Shown here one piece after another: positions 27,384 to 38,200 of a DNA stretch of 64,000 nucleotides. Each line of letters begins with the position of its first letter. The stretch's first letter is position 1. This stretch comes from Flavobacteriales bacterium. GTDB taxonomy: Bacteria; Bacteroidota; Bacteroidia; Flavobacteriales_F; PHOS-HE28. The notes below the pieces were generated by a model. The model did no database searches, was not told where the DNA came from, and was given only the letters and a program-made list of their open reading frames with translations. The translations under genes and the position numbers were made by a program. The DNA is taken from the NCBI GenBank assembly GCA_016716605.1, contig JADJWA010000002.1:349075-413074 (forward strand). Reading direction: 5' to 3'.

Positions 27384-29762
27384 TCAACGCAGCAGCGTCA
27401 CATGGCCGGTACGCTGCTGCACCTTGCCTTCCGTATCCCGCATTCGGAGCATCCACGGATACACGCCTTGCGGGACCTGCCCGGCGGCCGTGCCGTCCCA
27501 GAAGGCCTGCTTCTCATCGGCGCGATACAGCTCACCGCCCCAGCGATCGAAGACCACCAGCTCGAATTCGCGCGGTCTGCCCACGGTGGTGATGGCGCCC
27601 CAGAGGTCGTTGTACCCATCGCCGTTCGGCGTGAAGGCGTTGGGGATGTACACCCCGAACTCGGCCTCCACGCAGACCTCCAGCGCCGTGGTTGAAGAGC
27701 AGCCTTCAGCATTCGTCACCAGGAGCTGCACCGGATAGCAGCCCACCACATGGTATGCGAACTCCGCATCGTAGCTCGCGCTGGTGCTATCCGAAGGATC
27801 CCCGAAGCTCCATAGCACGCTATCGGCCCCCGTGGACCTGTTGATGAATTGGATCAGCGGCTCCTTGACTGTGGTCACCGGCGGAACGGCGTTGAATGCG
27901 GCCGTCGGCGATTGGATGGCATGCACGGCCTCCGCGAATGTCCAAGTTCCGCTGCAACCGCTGGCATCCGCGCGGGTTAGGCGCACATCGAACACGCCAC
28001 CGCTGCTGTAGCAATGCCGGATGCTCGGTCCATCGGAGATCACCGTGCCGTCACCCATTTCCCAAATGAATTCGCCATCATCCGCATCGGCTATGAAGCT
28101 CGCGCAAAGCGGCGTGCAGCCCAAGGTGTCGATCACAGTGAAGGTTGGCGTGCCCGCATCACCGACTTCCACCTGCGTGACGACCGGCGCGGAGGCACAA
28201 CCGTTCGCATCGGTGGCGATCACGCTGTAAGAGGTGCTCACCGACGGTGAGACCTGTGGGCCGTTGGGGCTCCATGCGTATGCAAAGCCCGGCGTGCCGC
28301 CGCTTGCATTGGCACTCAAGGTGATGGAATCACCGAGGCAGATGCTCACCGTGTCTCCAGCCGAAATGGTCAATGGCGGCGGCTCCATGACTGTTGCGCT
28401 GGCGGATGCGTTGCAGCCATTGGCATCGGTCACGGTGCAGGTATAAGTGCCCGCGACCAGGCCCGAAGCCGTGGCGTTGCTTCCACCCGATGGCGACCAT
28501 GCGAAGGCGAACGGTGCGGTGCCCGCACTCACGATGGCTGTTACCGCCCCATCGGAGAAGCCGGAACAGGAGGCTGCTGTTGCATTGGCGCTCACCGTCG
28601 GAGCCGCTGGCGGTGGATCCAGCGTGACGATGGCGCCCGTGGGGCATGTGCCGGACCCGCCGGTCACATTCAGGTTGTAGGTGCCCGCGTCGAGCCCGCT
28701 GATGCTGCTGGCAATGCCGCCAACCGGATTCCATAAGAAAGAGAGAGGTCCGGTCGCATTCGTGACGATCGCCTCCAGTGCTCCATCCCCGCCTGCGCAG
28801 GTGGGCTGCGTGGCATTCACCTCCAAGCCGAGTATGGTCAGGACGATGGTGGTGACTTGCGGCGAGCGGCAATCGAAGAACCGCGTGAAGGTCACCGTGT
28901 AGGAGCCCGGGCCGCTGAAGACGTGTGAGGGCGCGAGCAGATCGCTCGTATTGCCAGCACCGGAAGCGGGATCACCGAAATCCCAGAGCCATTCCGTGGA
29001 ACAGGTCTGCACATCCTCGATGTACAGCTCATTGCTGAAGCACTCGAACTGGATCGCGGTGGGCTCTTCCGGTGCTTCGCCGATGTACACGTCATCGATC
29101 GCGATGCCGTCGTAGCTGTTGCAGGTGGTGCCTGCGCCGAATACGAAGCGGAACTTCACGCTCGGCTCCCCCGCGAGGAATCCGAGGCAATGCGAGGCAG
29201 TGACCCAACCCGCGCTTCCTTGTCCGCCAGCGCAGCTGCCTTGGGTTGTGCCGATGCGGCCGCTCCAGCCCTGCTTGGGATTGGCGAGGTTGAGGTTGTT
29301 GATGTTGGCCGTATTGAACCAGTGCTGATTGAAGCAGCTGGGCGGATCGTTCACCGAGCCGACGTTCGACCAGGTAAGGCCTTGATCGAGCGAGTACTGG
29401 AAGCCAAGGCCGTCGTAAGTGCGCTCGCACTCCCAGAAGATCCTGAACGACACGTATGGGAAGGGCAGCGCGCTGAAGTCGAAGCAGGGGCCCTCGAGCC
29501 AGCTCTGCTCACCGTAATTGTAGAATGAGCCCGTGAGCCCACCGACCACCCAGGCATTATTGCCGCCACCAGCGCTGGTGATCACCGGCTTGGTCGGTGC
29601 GCCCCAGGCCCAATCGCTACTGGTGCCACCTGCGACCCAAGAAGGACCGCTCTCGAAACCCTCAACGTATGGGAAACTCGACAGCGTGACCGGGCATTGG
29701 CCTGATAGCCGTGCCGCCAGGGCGAGCAAGAGCATCAGCAGCGCTGTCCGGAAGATCCGCAT
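27384..29762 (-). CDS. Secreted multidomain adhesin-like protein with CHU_C tail (1)
   Basis: 792 residues starting MRIFRTALLMLLLALAARLS with signal peptide. In order: a jelly-roll domain (~25-230, YVEGFESGPSWVAGG to AIDDVYIGEAPEE), a PKD-like unit, two SprB-type repeats (PTCAGGDGALEAIVTNATGP; ASCSGFSDGAVTAIVSAGTA), an Ig-like and two more PKD-like units, then the gliding-motility-associated C-terminal domain (YIPNAFTPNGDGYNDLWGAI, FDRWGGELYRADEK) ending GHVTLLR. CHU_C directs export by the type IX system and surface attachment. Probably an adhesin or part of the surface layer. Confidence 0.92.
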   Translation of the reverse strand: MRIFRTALLMLLLALAARLSGQCPVTLSSFPYVEGFESGPSWVAGGTSSDWAWGAPTKPVITSAGGGNNAWVVGGLTGSFYNYGEQSWLEGPCFDFSALPFPYVSFRIFWECERTYDGLGFQYSLDQGLTWSNVGSVNDPPSCFNQHWFNTANINNLNLANPKQGWSGRIGTTQGSCAGGQGSAGWVTASHCLGFLAGEPSVKFRFVFGAGTTCNSYDGIAIDDVYIGEAPEEPTAIQFECFSNELYIEDVQTCSTEWLWDFGDPASGAGNTSDLLAPSHVFSGPGSYTVTFTRFFDCRSPQVTTIVLTILGLEVNATQPTCAGGDGALEAIVTNATGPLSFLWNPVGGIASSISGLDAGTYNLNVTGGSGTCPTGAIVTLDPPPAAPTVSANATAASCSGFSDGAVTAIVSAGTAPFAFAWSPSGGSNATASGLVAGTYTCTVTDANGCNASASATVMEPPPLTISAGDTVSICLGDSITLSANASGGTPGFAYAWSPNGPQVSPSVSTSYSVIATDANGCASAPVVTQVEVGDAGTPTFTVIDTLGCTPLCASFIADADDGEFIWEMGDGTVISDGPSIRHCYSSGGVFDVRLTRADASGCSGTWTFAEAVHAIQSPTAAFNAVPPVTTVKEPLIQFINRSTGADSVLWSFGDPSDSTSASYDAEFAYHVVGCYPVQLLVTNAEGCSSTTALEVCVEAEFGVYIPNAFTPNGDGYNDLWGAITTVGRPREFELVVFDRWGGELYRADEKQAFWDGTAAGQVPQGVYPWMLRMRDTEGKVQQRTGHVTLLR
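27389..27420. terminator. Hairpin at convergent 3' ends
   Basis: Ten-bp stem GCAGCAGCGT / ACGCTGCTGC with a 12-base loop, 12 bases past the stop of the coiled-coil gene and inside the last codons of the opposing CHU_C gene. Confidence 0.45.
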
Positions 29763-29830
29763 CGGCTGCAAAGGACGGTCATAGGGTCCTGCCCGGTGCC
29801 TGCCGATGCGCTAAAACACGTTGCGCGCGA

Positions 29831-32185
29831 TCACCGCAAGAGGGTGAGGCTGCCCTTGAGGCTGTGCGTAACGCCATCGAGCCCTTTCGCCTCGAGCACC
29901 CAGAAATACGTGCCATCGCTGCAGGGCTCACCACCGAAAGTCCGTCCATCCCAGACCTGCTTCGCCCGCAGCAGGCGCGCAACCTCTTGTCCGTAACGAT
30001 TGAAGATGAGGACCTCGATGCGCTCGATGCCCACGGCATCCAGTCGGAACTGATCGTTCACGCCATCGCCGTTCGGCGTGAAGACGTTGGGCACTTCGAT
30101 CGCGCTCGGCAGCGCATCACCCTCCCCCACCACCACGACTCCCGTTGCACTGGCCGTACAGCCCTGAGCGGTCACCGTTAGCGACACCGAATAGGAGCCC
30201 TCATCCACGTAGGTATGCGCAGGCTCAAAGTCCGTGCTGGTACTGCCATCACCGAACTGCCAGAGCATGGCACCATTGGCGGGCGTGCTCGAATTCGTGA
30301 AGCTCACATCCAGCGGCGCTTCCCCGAACGCCGGATCGGCCGTGAAGGAGGCGGTCACCGCGATCACGTTCACCGTGATCTCCGCTACGCCGGTTCCGCA
30401 ACTGTTCGTGCCCGTCACGGAATAGGTTCCGGCCTGGCTCACGGTGATCGCCATTGTGGTCTCTTGCGTGCTCCAGAGATAGCTGTCAGCGCCGCTCGCG
30501 GTGAGCACCACGCTCTGGCCGGTGCAGATATCGGTTGGACCGTTCGGCGTGATGCTCACGGTGGGGCCATTGGCTTGGGTCACCTCGATCTGCGCGCTGC
30601 CAGTGCCGCACGCGTTCGTGCCTTCCACGCTGTAGATGCCGGGTGCGGCTACGGTGATCGACTCCGTGGTCTCCGATGTGCTCCAGAGGTAGCTGTCACC
30701 GCCGCTGGCCGTGAGCGTCACGCTCTGCCCGGGGCAAAGCGCTGTGGGGCCATCGGGCGTAATGCTGATGGAAGGCCCGGAGGCCTGCGTCACCTCGATC
30801 TGCGCGCTGCCCGTGCCGCAGGCGTTGGTGCCTTCCACGCTGTAGATGCCGGGTCCGGTTACGGTGATCGACTCCGTGGTCTCCAAGGTGCTCCAGAGGT
30901 AGCTGTCACCCCCGCTGGCAGTGAGCGTCACGCTCTGCCCGGGGCAAAGCGCTGTGGGGCCATCGGGCGTAATGCTGATCGAAGGCCCGGAGGCTTGCGT
31001 CACCTCGATCTGCGCGCTGCCCGTGCCGCAGGCGTTGGTGCCTTGCACGCTGTAGGTGCCCGGCGCTGATACGGCGATCGATTCCGTCGTCTCCGATGTG
31101 CTCCACTCGTAGCTGTCCGCGCCGGTTGCGGTCAGCGTGACCGATTGGCCCGGGCAGAGCGCCGTGGGGCCATCCGCGCTGATCGTGACCAAAGGCGCTG
31201 CGCCGCCGGGCAAGGTGTAATCGACGCAGATTGGCAGGCCGCACGCGCCGAAGGCGCAGAACTGCACCACCACCGGACCCAGATCGCCTGCGCCCGCGGT
31301 GTACGTGGCGGTCGTGGACGAGGGATCATCGAAGCTGCCGGTACCGCCTTGCCAGAGCACGCTGATCACATCGGTGCCCGATACGCTGCCGGTGAGCTGC
31401 ACGCTGCCCGCACCATTGCAGATGCTGCCATTGGCGTAGATCACCTCAACCAGGGTTGGCTCGAAGGGCGCCTGGCAACCGTAGTTCACGTACGTCACCG
31501 TGGGCGTGCCTGGCCAGCTGAACTCGGCTGTGGCCCCGTCATTCTCCGCGCTCGCGCCCCCATAGGTGCCGAATACGTTCACCAATTGGGAACGGTCGTA
31601 AGTGGCGGTATCGGCGCAGCCGGATGGGAGATGAATGAGGATCAGCGTGCGCAGGCTCTCCGCACCGACAGGCACCGGGCTGATGGCCGCGCCGTTGTTG
31701 TGGTTGGCGAAGTGGCCGCTGGTGTTGCCCGGCGCTTGGAACACGATGAAGAGCGTATCGCTCAAGTTCGCGAAGGAGTTCGCCGCGGCGCACATCTGCG
31801 TGCTGGTGACCATGAGCACCTGGCTGCCCGGCGGGATCACGCCGCCCGGAGGCTCCAGCAGCCAGCCGCAACCTTGGATGGTCGCATTCAGCGCGTCGGT
31901 GAGCGCGGCCGTTGCCGCATCCTGAACCAGTCCGTTCCAACTGTTGTTCGGCCAATCGGCTTCGAGCTCGCTGAGGGCGATGGGCTGCGGGCCGGTTCGG
32001 AAGCGCACCATCTCATTCTGCCCTTCGGCCCCGCCCGGGCACTGCGCCAGGTCTATGCAGGCGTCCACCAGGATGCTCTCGATCTCGAGGCATTGCGTGG
32101 GCACTTGAGCCCATGCGGCCGTTGGGCCGCTGAGCGCCAAGGCCAGCACGTGAAGGAGCCTGAGCCGAAGGGTCGGAAAGGTCAT
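29831..32185 (-). CDS. Secreted Ig-repeat protein with CHU_C tail (2)
   Basis: 784 residues from ATG 32185 (signal LLHVLALALSGPTAAWAQ). The N-terminal ~250 residues (CLEIESILVDACIDLAQCPG; VLMVTSTQMCAAANSFANLS) look like a lamin-tail-like domain. Then come a PKD/Ig unit and four tandem Ig-like repeats of ~69 residues, each with LCPGQSVTLTA and GTNACGTGSAQIEVTQ. A PKD domain follows (FTNSSTPANGAMLWQFGDGS), then CHU_C (VPNVFTPNGDGVNDQFRLDA, FNRYGQEVARLLRAKQVWDG). T9SS-exported surface protein. Repeats 2 and 3 are nearly identical in DNA as well. A possible -7 box CACCTTTG is at 32203-32210. Confidence 0.92.
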   Translation of the reverse strand: MTFPTLRLRLLHVLALALSGPTAAWAQVPTQCLEIESILVDACIDLAQCPGGAEGQNEMVRFRTGPQPIALSELEADWPNNSWNGLVQDAATAALTDALNATIQGCGWLLEPPGGVIPPGSQVLMVTSTQMCAAANSFANLSDTLFIVFQAPGNTSGHFANHNNGAAISPVPVGAESLRTLILIHLPSGCADTATYDRSQLVNVFGTYGGASAENDGATAEFSWPGTPTVTYVNYGCQAPFEPTLVEVIYANGSICNGAGSVQLTGSVSGTDVISVLWQGGTGSFDDPSSTTATYTAGAGDLGPVVVQFCAFGACGLPICVDYTLPGGAAPLVTISADGPTALCPGQSVTLTATGADSYEWSTSETTESIAVSAPGTYSVQGTNACGTGSAQIEVTQASGPSISITPDGPTALCPGQSVTLTASGGDSYLWSTLETTESITVTGPGIYSVEGTNACGTGSAQIEVTQASGPSISITPDGPTALCPGQSVTLTASGGDSYLWSTSETTESITVAAPGIYSVEGTNACGTGSAQIEVTQANGPTVSITPNGPTDICTGQSVVLTASGADSYLWSTQETTMAITVSQAGTYSVTGTNSCGTGVAEITVNVIAVTASFTADPAFGEAPLDVSFTNSSTPANGAMLWQFGDGSTSTDFEPAHTYVDEGSYSVSLTVTAQGCTASATGVVVVGEGDALPSAIEVPNVFTPNGDGVNDQFRLDAVGIERIEVLIFNRYGQEVARLLRAKQVWDGRTFGGEPCSDGTYFWVLEAKGLDGVTHSLKGSLTLLR
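30360..31195 (-). repeat. Four tandem 207-bp Ig-like repeats
   Basis: Inside the CHU_C gene, units of 207 bp (69 codons) occur in tandem. For example, the string GTGAGCGTCACGCTCTGCCC recurs at ~30712 and ~30919. The two middle units are almost identical at nucleotide level; the outer two have diverged. This indicates recent unequal duplication. Confidence 0.85.
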
Positions 32186-32261
32186 CGCGCGGCAGTTGCG
32201 AGCAAAGGTGGCTCCGCTCGAGCCCTGCCCTTTCCCGGCATCCATCGCGATGCTAACAAGG

Positions 32262-32291
32262 TTATCCGCATAGCTCGAGCCGGTACATTCG
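32262..32291 (+). promoter_or_regulatory. Predicted promoter of the aminotransferase
   Basis: TTA (32262), 19-base spacer, TACATTCG (32284-32291), ending 4 bases before ATG 32296. The -7 sequence equals that of rpsF and tRNA-Val. Transcription would start at or beside the ATG. Confidence 0.45.
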
Positions 32292-32295
32292 GTGC

Positions 32296-33570
32296 ATGAC
32301 CGACCGCCGCAGCTTCATCCGCCAGAGCGCCGCCCTGCTCGGCGGGCTCGCCCTGCATCACCGGCTCGATGCCGCCTTCCCCGGATTCGACCAAGGAACC
32401 GCGCCCTTAGGCGACGGAGAGGGGTTCTGGCGGCAGGTGAGGGCCGCATTCGCCTGCAGCCCTACGCTCATCAACCTCAACAATGGCGGGGTATGCCCGG
32501 CCCCACGCGCAGCCATTGAAGCGCTCGATCACTACAACCGCATGTGCAACGAAGCGCCCAGCTACTTCATGTGGCGCATCCTCGACCAGGACCGGGAGCC
32601 GCTCCGCATGAACCTCGCCCGACTGGCGGGCTGCCCACCGGATGAGCTGGCGATCTGCCGCAACGCCACCGAGGCGCTCAACACGGTGATCTTCGGGTTG
32701 CCCTTGAAGGCCGGTGATGAGGTGGTGGTGAGCACGCACGACTACCCCAATATGGCCAATGCCTGGAAACAGCGCGCCCTGCGCGATGGCGTGAAGCTGG
32801 TGCACGCCTATCCGCAGCTCCCCAGCGAGGACGAGGACGCCATGGCCGAGGCCTTCATCAAGCGCTTCACCCCGAAGACCAAGCTCGTCCACCTCACGCA
32901 TGTAGTGAACTGGAACGGCCAAGTGCTCCCGGTGCGACGGATCGCCGACGCCGCCCACGCGCGCGGAATCGAAGTGCTCGTGGACGCCGCGCACTCCTTC
33001 GCCCTGCTCGACTACCGCATCCCTGACCTGGGCGCCGACTACTGGGGCACCAGCCTGCACAAATGGCTCTGCGCCCCCTTCGGCAACGGCCTGCTCTGGA
33101 TCAAGCAGGAGAAGATCGGCAAGGTGTGGCCGCTGCTCAGCAACGACAAGCCGCAGGGCACCGACATCCGCAAGTTCGAGAGCCTCGGCACGCGCAGCTT
33201 CCCCATAGAGATGGCCACGGGCTATGCGCTCGACCTGCACGAGCTCATCGGCTCCCGGCGCAAGCAGGAGCGGTTGCATTCCCTGAAGAACTACTGGATG
33301 GAGCGCGTGCGCGACGTGCCGGGCATCTTCTTCAAGACCTCAACCGATCCGCGCCACGGATGCGCCATCGGCGTATTCGGCATCGAAGGCAGGAAGGCGA
33401 CGGCCATCAGCGAGCAGCTCTTCACGAAGTGGAAGATCCATACCGTGGCCATCGAGCGCGAAGGCGTGCCGGGCATCGAGGCGGCGTACAACCATGTGCG
33501 GGTGACTCCCAACGTGTACACCACCACCGACGACCTCGACCGGTTGACGGAAGCGATCCGAAGCCTATAG
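32296..33570 (+). CDS. Class V aminotransferase (isopenicillin-N-epimerase-like), Tat-exported
   Basis: 424 residues. The N-terminus MTDRRSFIRQSAALLGGLAL is a twin-arginine signal. The PLP fold is class V: NLNNGGVCPAPRAAIEAL, CRNATEALNTVIFGLPL, VDAAHSFALLDY and the Schiff-base lysine in GTSLHKWLCAPFG. It resembles isopenicillin N epimerase and cysteine-desulfurase-like proteins; these usually act as racemases, lyases or desulfurases. The substrate is unknown. Export of a PLP enzyme via Tat is consistent with cofactor insertion before export. It lies between two CHU_C genes on the opposite strand. Confidence 0.88.
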   Translation: MTDRRSFIRQSAALLGGLALHHRLDAAFPGFDQGTAPLGDGEGFWRQVRAAFACSPTLINLNNGGVCPAPRAAIEALDHYNRMCNEAPSYFMWRILDQDREPLRMNLARLAGCPPDELAICRNATEALNTVIFGLPLKAGDEVVVSTHDYPNMANAWKQRALRDGVKLVHAYPQLPSEDEDAMAEAFIKRFTPKTKLVHLTHVVNWNGQVLPVRRIADAAHARGIEVLVDAAHSFALLDYRIPDLGADYWGTSLHKWLCAPFGNGLLWIKQEKIGKVWPLLSNDKPQGTDIRKFESLGTRSFPIEMATGYALDLHELIGSRRKQERLHSLKNYWMERVRDVPGIFFKTSTDPRHGCAIGVFGIEGRKATAISEQLFTKWKIHTVAIEREGVPGIEAAYNHVRVTPNVYTTTDDLDRLTEAIRSL

Positions 33571-33577
33571 CACAGCG

Positions 33578-35080
33578 TCAACGGAAGAGCGTGACGTGCC
33601 CCCGCTTGACGATCTCGTTCGTGGTGGAGCACGGGTCGCGCATCTTCATGGTATAGACGTACACGCCCATCGGCATCCCGCTGGCGTCCCATTGCGCTTG
33701 CGGATCATTGGTGGTCCAGAGCAACTCGCCCCAGCGGTTGAACATGCGCAGCTCATAGCCGAGCTCAGGTATCTCCACGCGCACCGGCCACGTGTCGTTG
33801 ATCCCATCGTTGTTGGGCGTGAAGGAATTCGCCAGGAAGAGCGTGGGCTCGGTGCGCACATCGATGATGGCCGTGGTGGTATCGTTGCAGCCGTTGGCCT
33901 GGGTGGCGTACAGCGTGTAGGGGTAATAGTCGTAGAGGCGATGGTCCCATTGGAGATAGCCCGTGCAATCGTGGGTCACCAGGCTGTCCCCGATGTAGAA
34001 CGCGCAGCTATCGGCGGTGAGGCTGCCGAGGGTGATCTCAACCAAGGGCGTGCAGGGGATCTGGCGCGCGGTGAAGATGGCCGGGGTCTGCGCCACGATG
34101 AAGATGCTATCGAGCACAGGGAGGTTTCCGCAACCGGTGAGGTCGAAGGCCTGCAGGGTCACATGCTGCCAACCCGGTTCGGGGAAGGTGATCAAGGGGT
34201 CGCGCGCGTTGCTCAGCCCGAAACCGCCCCAGGTCCATTCGAGCGAATCAGCGTTGGTAGCCAGCGTGTTCACGATGAAGGCCAGGTTCTGGCAGGCCGT
34301 ATCGACCATGAGGGGCACCGCGAAGGGCGGCACCAATTCCACCACGTCCACTGAGGCCGTCGCCACGCAATTCAGGATCGTGTCCGTGGCGGTGACCGAG
34401 ATCGCGCCATTGGTGCCGGGCAGTACCTGGAAACTGTCGGTGGTCTCACCGGTGCCCCACACATACGTATGCGGCTGGAAGCCGAAGACCAATTCGATAT
34501 TGAGCAGCGGTGCCTCGTTGGGGCAGTACGACAGCGGACCGCCGATGATCTCCACATCGGGATTGCCCAGAGTGGCCTCAATGTAGGATGGGCAGCCGAT
34601 CGGCGGAGCGATGAGCACGCCATAGATGCCAATGGGAAGGTCGGTTATCGTGGTATTGGTCTCGGCCGGGTCATGCGTCCAGAACCAGACGAAAGGCCCG
34701 CCCGGATTCAAGGAGAGGGTGATGGCTCCATCATCCGCGCCTTCGCAGCTCAGGTTGGTGACATCGAGCGTGCCCAAGGGCGGTACGATGGGATCCAGGA
34801 TGACCACATCGATGAGCGTATCGCACTCGAAGCCGATCACCAGCACCGAGTAGATGCCAGCACCCAGGTTATTGGCCGTTGCATCGGTCAATAGGGCATC
34901 ATGGTCCCACTGATAGACGAATGGCCCGCCGCTTTGCGTCACCACGGTGATGGCCCCATCGGCAAGTCCCGGGCAGGTGGGCGCCGTCACCGCGACCGAG
35001 ACGTCGCACGGTGCGAATTGAGCCTGCCCGATAAGGGCTGCCAGCACGGCTGAAAGGGCGAATAGGTGTCGCACGCGCAT
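33578..35080 (-). CDS. Secreted SprB-repeat/CHU_C protein (3)
   Basis: 500 residues starting MRVRHLFALSAVLAALIGQA with signal peptide. Two SprB-like repeats come first (PTCPGLADGAITVVTQSGGP; LSCEGADDGAITLSLNPGGP), then Ig-like units, and the CHU_C domain (FLANSFTPNNDGINDTWPVR, FNRWGELLWTTNDPQAQWD) ending RGHVTLFR. Function as for the other CHU_C proteins: T9SS-exported surface protein. Shorter than the other two and without a jelly-roll domain. Confidence 0.9.
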   Translation of the reverse strand: MRVRHLFALSAVLAALIGQAQFAPCDVSVAVTAPTCPGLADGAITVVTQSGGPFVYQWDHDALLTDATANNLGAGIYSVLVIGFECDTLIDVVILDPIVPPLGTLDVTNLSCEGADDGAITLSLNPGGPFVWFWTHDPAETNTTITDLPIGIYGVLIAPPIGCPSYIEATLGNPDVEIIGGPLSYCPNEAPLLNIELVFGFQPHTYVWGTGETTDSFQVLPGTNGAISVTATDTILNCVATASVDVVELVPPFAVPLMVDTACQNLAFIVNTLATNADSLEWTWGGFGLSNARDPLITFPEPGWQHVTLQAFDLTGCGNLPVLDSIFIVAQTPAIFTARQIPCTPLVEITLGSLTADSCAFYIGDSLVTHDCTGYLQWDHRLYDYYPYTLYATQANGCNDTTTAIIDVRTEPTLFLANSFTPNNDGINDTWPVRVEIPELGYELRMFNRWGELLWTTNDPQAQWDASGMPMGVYVYTMKMRDPCSTTNEIVKRGHVTLFR

Positions 35081-35163
35081 AAGACGGCTGCGAAGATCGC
35101 ATTCGGCGCCTAGAACACGCATGGGCCTCGAATTGATCGCTCACCAGCCTATGTGCGAAAGCA

Positions 35164-35210
35164 CCGCCCCCCGCACGTCCCGGTCTTTGGACCGGGGGTG
35201 CGGGGGGCGG
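35164..35210 (-). terminator. Very strong GC hairpin after the large T9SS gene
   Basis: Outer stem CCGCCCCCCGCAC / GTGCGGGGGGCGG (13 bp) and inner stem CCCGGTC / GACCGGG around TTTG, starting 26 bases past the stop at 35236. Confidence 0.7.
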
Positions 35211-35235
35211 GTTTCGTTCGGGGTCAGGCCCCAGG

Positions 35236-38200
35236 TTACTTCTGGATCACCAGGCGCTCGGTGTGGATCGCGCTGCCGGCCGCGATGCTCACCATGTACA
35301 TGCCGTTGGCCAGTTCGCCGTTGAGGGCGATCGTGGTGTTCACGAAGCCGTCCTGCACACCGATGGTGCGCTGGGCCACGCGCTTGCCGAAAGCATCGTA
35401 GATGTCAACATTCACAGCGCTCACGCCCTCCTCCAGGTCGTTCAGGCTCACGAAGAGCTGATCGCCACGGTTCGGGTTGGGGTACATGGCCACGCGGGCT
35501 TCGGTTGCCGTGCCGGTCGTGCCTTCCTCGGCCATGCCGAAGCTGCACGTGGTGGTGAGCAGGCATACGTCGCCGTAAGGGTCGCTGCTGTGGCACCAGG
35601 TGCTGCCGCCATCGAAGCTCACGCGAACGTCAACCTCGTAGGTCTTGCCGCAGGTAAGGCCCAGGGTGTTCACGAAGTAGTTGCCCGAACCCACTGGTGC
35701 GGTCTTCACGATGGTGACGAATTCTGCAGGGATGCGGAAGCGGAACTGGTAGCGGTTGGCCCTCTGCTTGTTGCAGCTATTGGTCAAGCGGCTCACGGGC
35801 TTGGCATGCACGTATTGGTTTGCTGCAATGGTGCGGCTCTGTCCGCAGCTCAGGTACTGGTTGTTGGGCAGGTCCATGAGCTTGGTGCGGGGGCACTGGG
35901 CCTCGGCGCTGTTCACCGTCAGGCGGCAGGCAGGTCCCCAGGGGTTGTACACGCCGTTCACACGGCCGCGCACCTTCACGTTGTAGAAGCCGCCCTCCAC
36001 GAGTTGGTTGCCGCTCCATCCGTTGAGCATGAAGTGGCAGGCGCGGGTGGCGCTTGCAGCCAAGCCGTTGTTGGTGCTGTGGCTCTGGAAGCGCTTGAAG
36101 CTGTAGCCGCCATTGGGGTTGTACCACCACATCTGGTAGCCGCTGTTGGCGTTGTTCACGTTGTACTGCGCGCTAACGGCCGCGTTGGCGTTGGCCACCA
36201 CGAACTCGCCGCCGCAAGGCGTGATCTTCCAATCGGCCTTGTCGCAGCTGGTCACGATCAGGCGGTCGGTGCCAACGGGCAGGCAGAAGCCCTCGTTGTT
36301 GTCGATCGTGCTGGTGCCGCCGCTGGTGAAGCCGCCTTCACCGAAGGTGCCGTAGAGGTTATCGATCAGGCGCACGCTGCTGTTGATCTTCAGCATGTAG
36401 CCGCCGCCCACGATGCCGTCGCCGCCACCGTCGGTTACCACGAGGTAGAAGCAGCCATCAGGCAGGCAAGTAGCCTCGCTGCCGTTGCCCAGGAGCGCTC
36501 CGCCGCCAGACTTGGCGATCAGGTTGGTGCCCTGCTCGTAGATCACCCAGGTCAGGTCGTCATTGCCATCGGCCTGGTACACGAAGTCGAGGTCGGTGGT
36601 GCAGGCAACGCCTTCGCACACGCAGTTGCCATCGATGTAGTCGATGGCCGTTTGGCTATCACCGTCGTCGCATGCCGTACCCGGAAGCACGGGACCATCG
36701 TAGTTGCCGTCGCAGTCAGGCTGCTGCACGCAGATGGAGAAGTTGCCGGTTCCGCCAGCCCATCCGTAAACGCGCACGTAGTAGGTATCGCTTTCGGTGA
36801 GGCCGGTGAGGCTCACCACTTCAACACCACCGCCAACCGTTGCATCAGCACAGCCGATGTTGGTGCCGTCGCATGCACCGCTGCGTACGTCGATGATTGC
36901 ATCGAAGCCGGGACCGCCAGACACCGTGACACGGTTCGCCGAGCCTGTGGCCACGAAGCTGAACCAGACGTCGAGCGCACTGGAGCTGGTGAAGAAATTG
37001 CAGGTGAGGGGGGCAATGCTCTGCGTCGCAGCAGTATTGTTCGTGCTCAGGGGGTTGCAGCTATAGCCCACGGTCAATGGTGTAGCATTAGCGCAGTCGT
37101 CATTAGCAGGCGGAGGCGCAAGCGTGGTGAAGCTCACCGGTCCGAGCGAGCCGCTCACACCGTCCACACCGCAATCGGCGCGCACATAAGCCTCGTAGGC
37201 CGTGGTGCTTGCCAAACCACCCAGCACAAAGGCCACGTTGGTGCCCGCAGGAACCACGGTACCGGTGCCCAGAGCGAAACCGGGCGCTCCGTATTCAACT
37301 TCCCAAGCGGTCTCGGTGCAACCGATGTTCCAGTTCAAAGTCACGCTGTTCGCAGTAGGGCTGCTGGCAACCAAGCTGCTCGGAGAGGGACACGCAGGTG
37401 GAGGATCGATGGTCACATCGTAGTCCTCGGTCTCGCCATAGCCGTAGTTGATGCACGGATCGATCAGGTTGCCGGCCGTGTTCCACACATCGCGGATGCG
37501 CATGCGCTTCACGCCAGGAGTGGGGTTGCAGGGCAAGCTGAGCGTGAAGGTGCCGGTTCCACCAGAGCCGATGGATGTGGTGGTGAAGCCCACACGTTCG
37601 CTGGGGGTCTCGAACAAACCGTTCTCGTTGAAGTCGATCCAAACGGCCACGTTCTGGCTGCCGAAGGTACCCACGGTCACCTGGATCTGGTAGCTGGTAC
37701 CAGCCTGCAGGTTGGCGGTGTGGTTGGGCAATGTGTTGAAGTATGTGTAGGCCGGGTTGGTAGGTGAAGTACCCGTGTTGTTGGCCAGGGTGGTACCTAC
37801 AATCACTGCATTGCTAATCAGGTCACCATCGGTCTTACCGAAGGTGTAAGTGGGCGTGCAATAGCAGTTAGCGAGCACATCCATGTTCACCTCCACAGGA
37901 TTGCTATCCGTGTCATCCGGGCCGGTGCTGCAGGTTACGTTGCAGTAGTACCAGCTCTGAGCGGTCTGCGTGGTCGCGAAGGTGGCGGAGTTGGTGCCAA
38001 CGGGGGTCCAAGGCCCTCCCGCGCTTACGGTGCTTACGTACCACTGGTAGCTCACGCCGGATCCCGTGGTGGCGTTCTGCAAGGAGAGGGTGAGCGGCGC
38101 GCCGCTGCAAACAGGATTGGCACTTGCCTCTGTATTCCCAGGATCCGGGTCACCCGCACAAGGGGAACCGGTATAGTTGAAGCGCACCTGCGGGCGGTTG

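Noticed and set aside
30360..31195. Regularly spaced repeats resembling a CRISPR array
   Set aside because: The period is 207 bp, in frame, and encodes Ig-like units of a CHU_C protein. There are no short direct repeats with unique spacers and no cas genes.
35263..37767. 834-codon open frame on the plus strand
   Set aside because: It mirrors the large T9SS gene on the other strand. Its product is His/Val/Ala-rich low-complexity text without motifs, as expected for the antisense of a high-GC gene.
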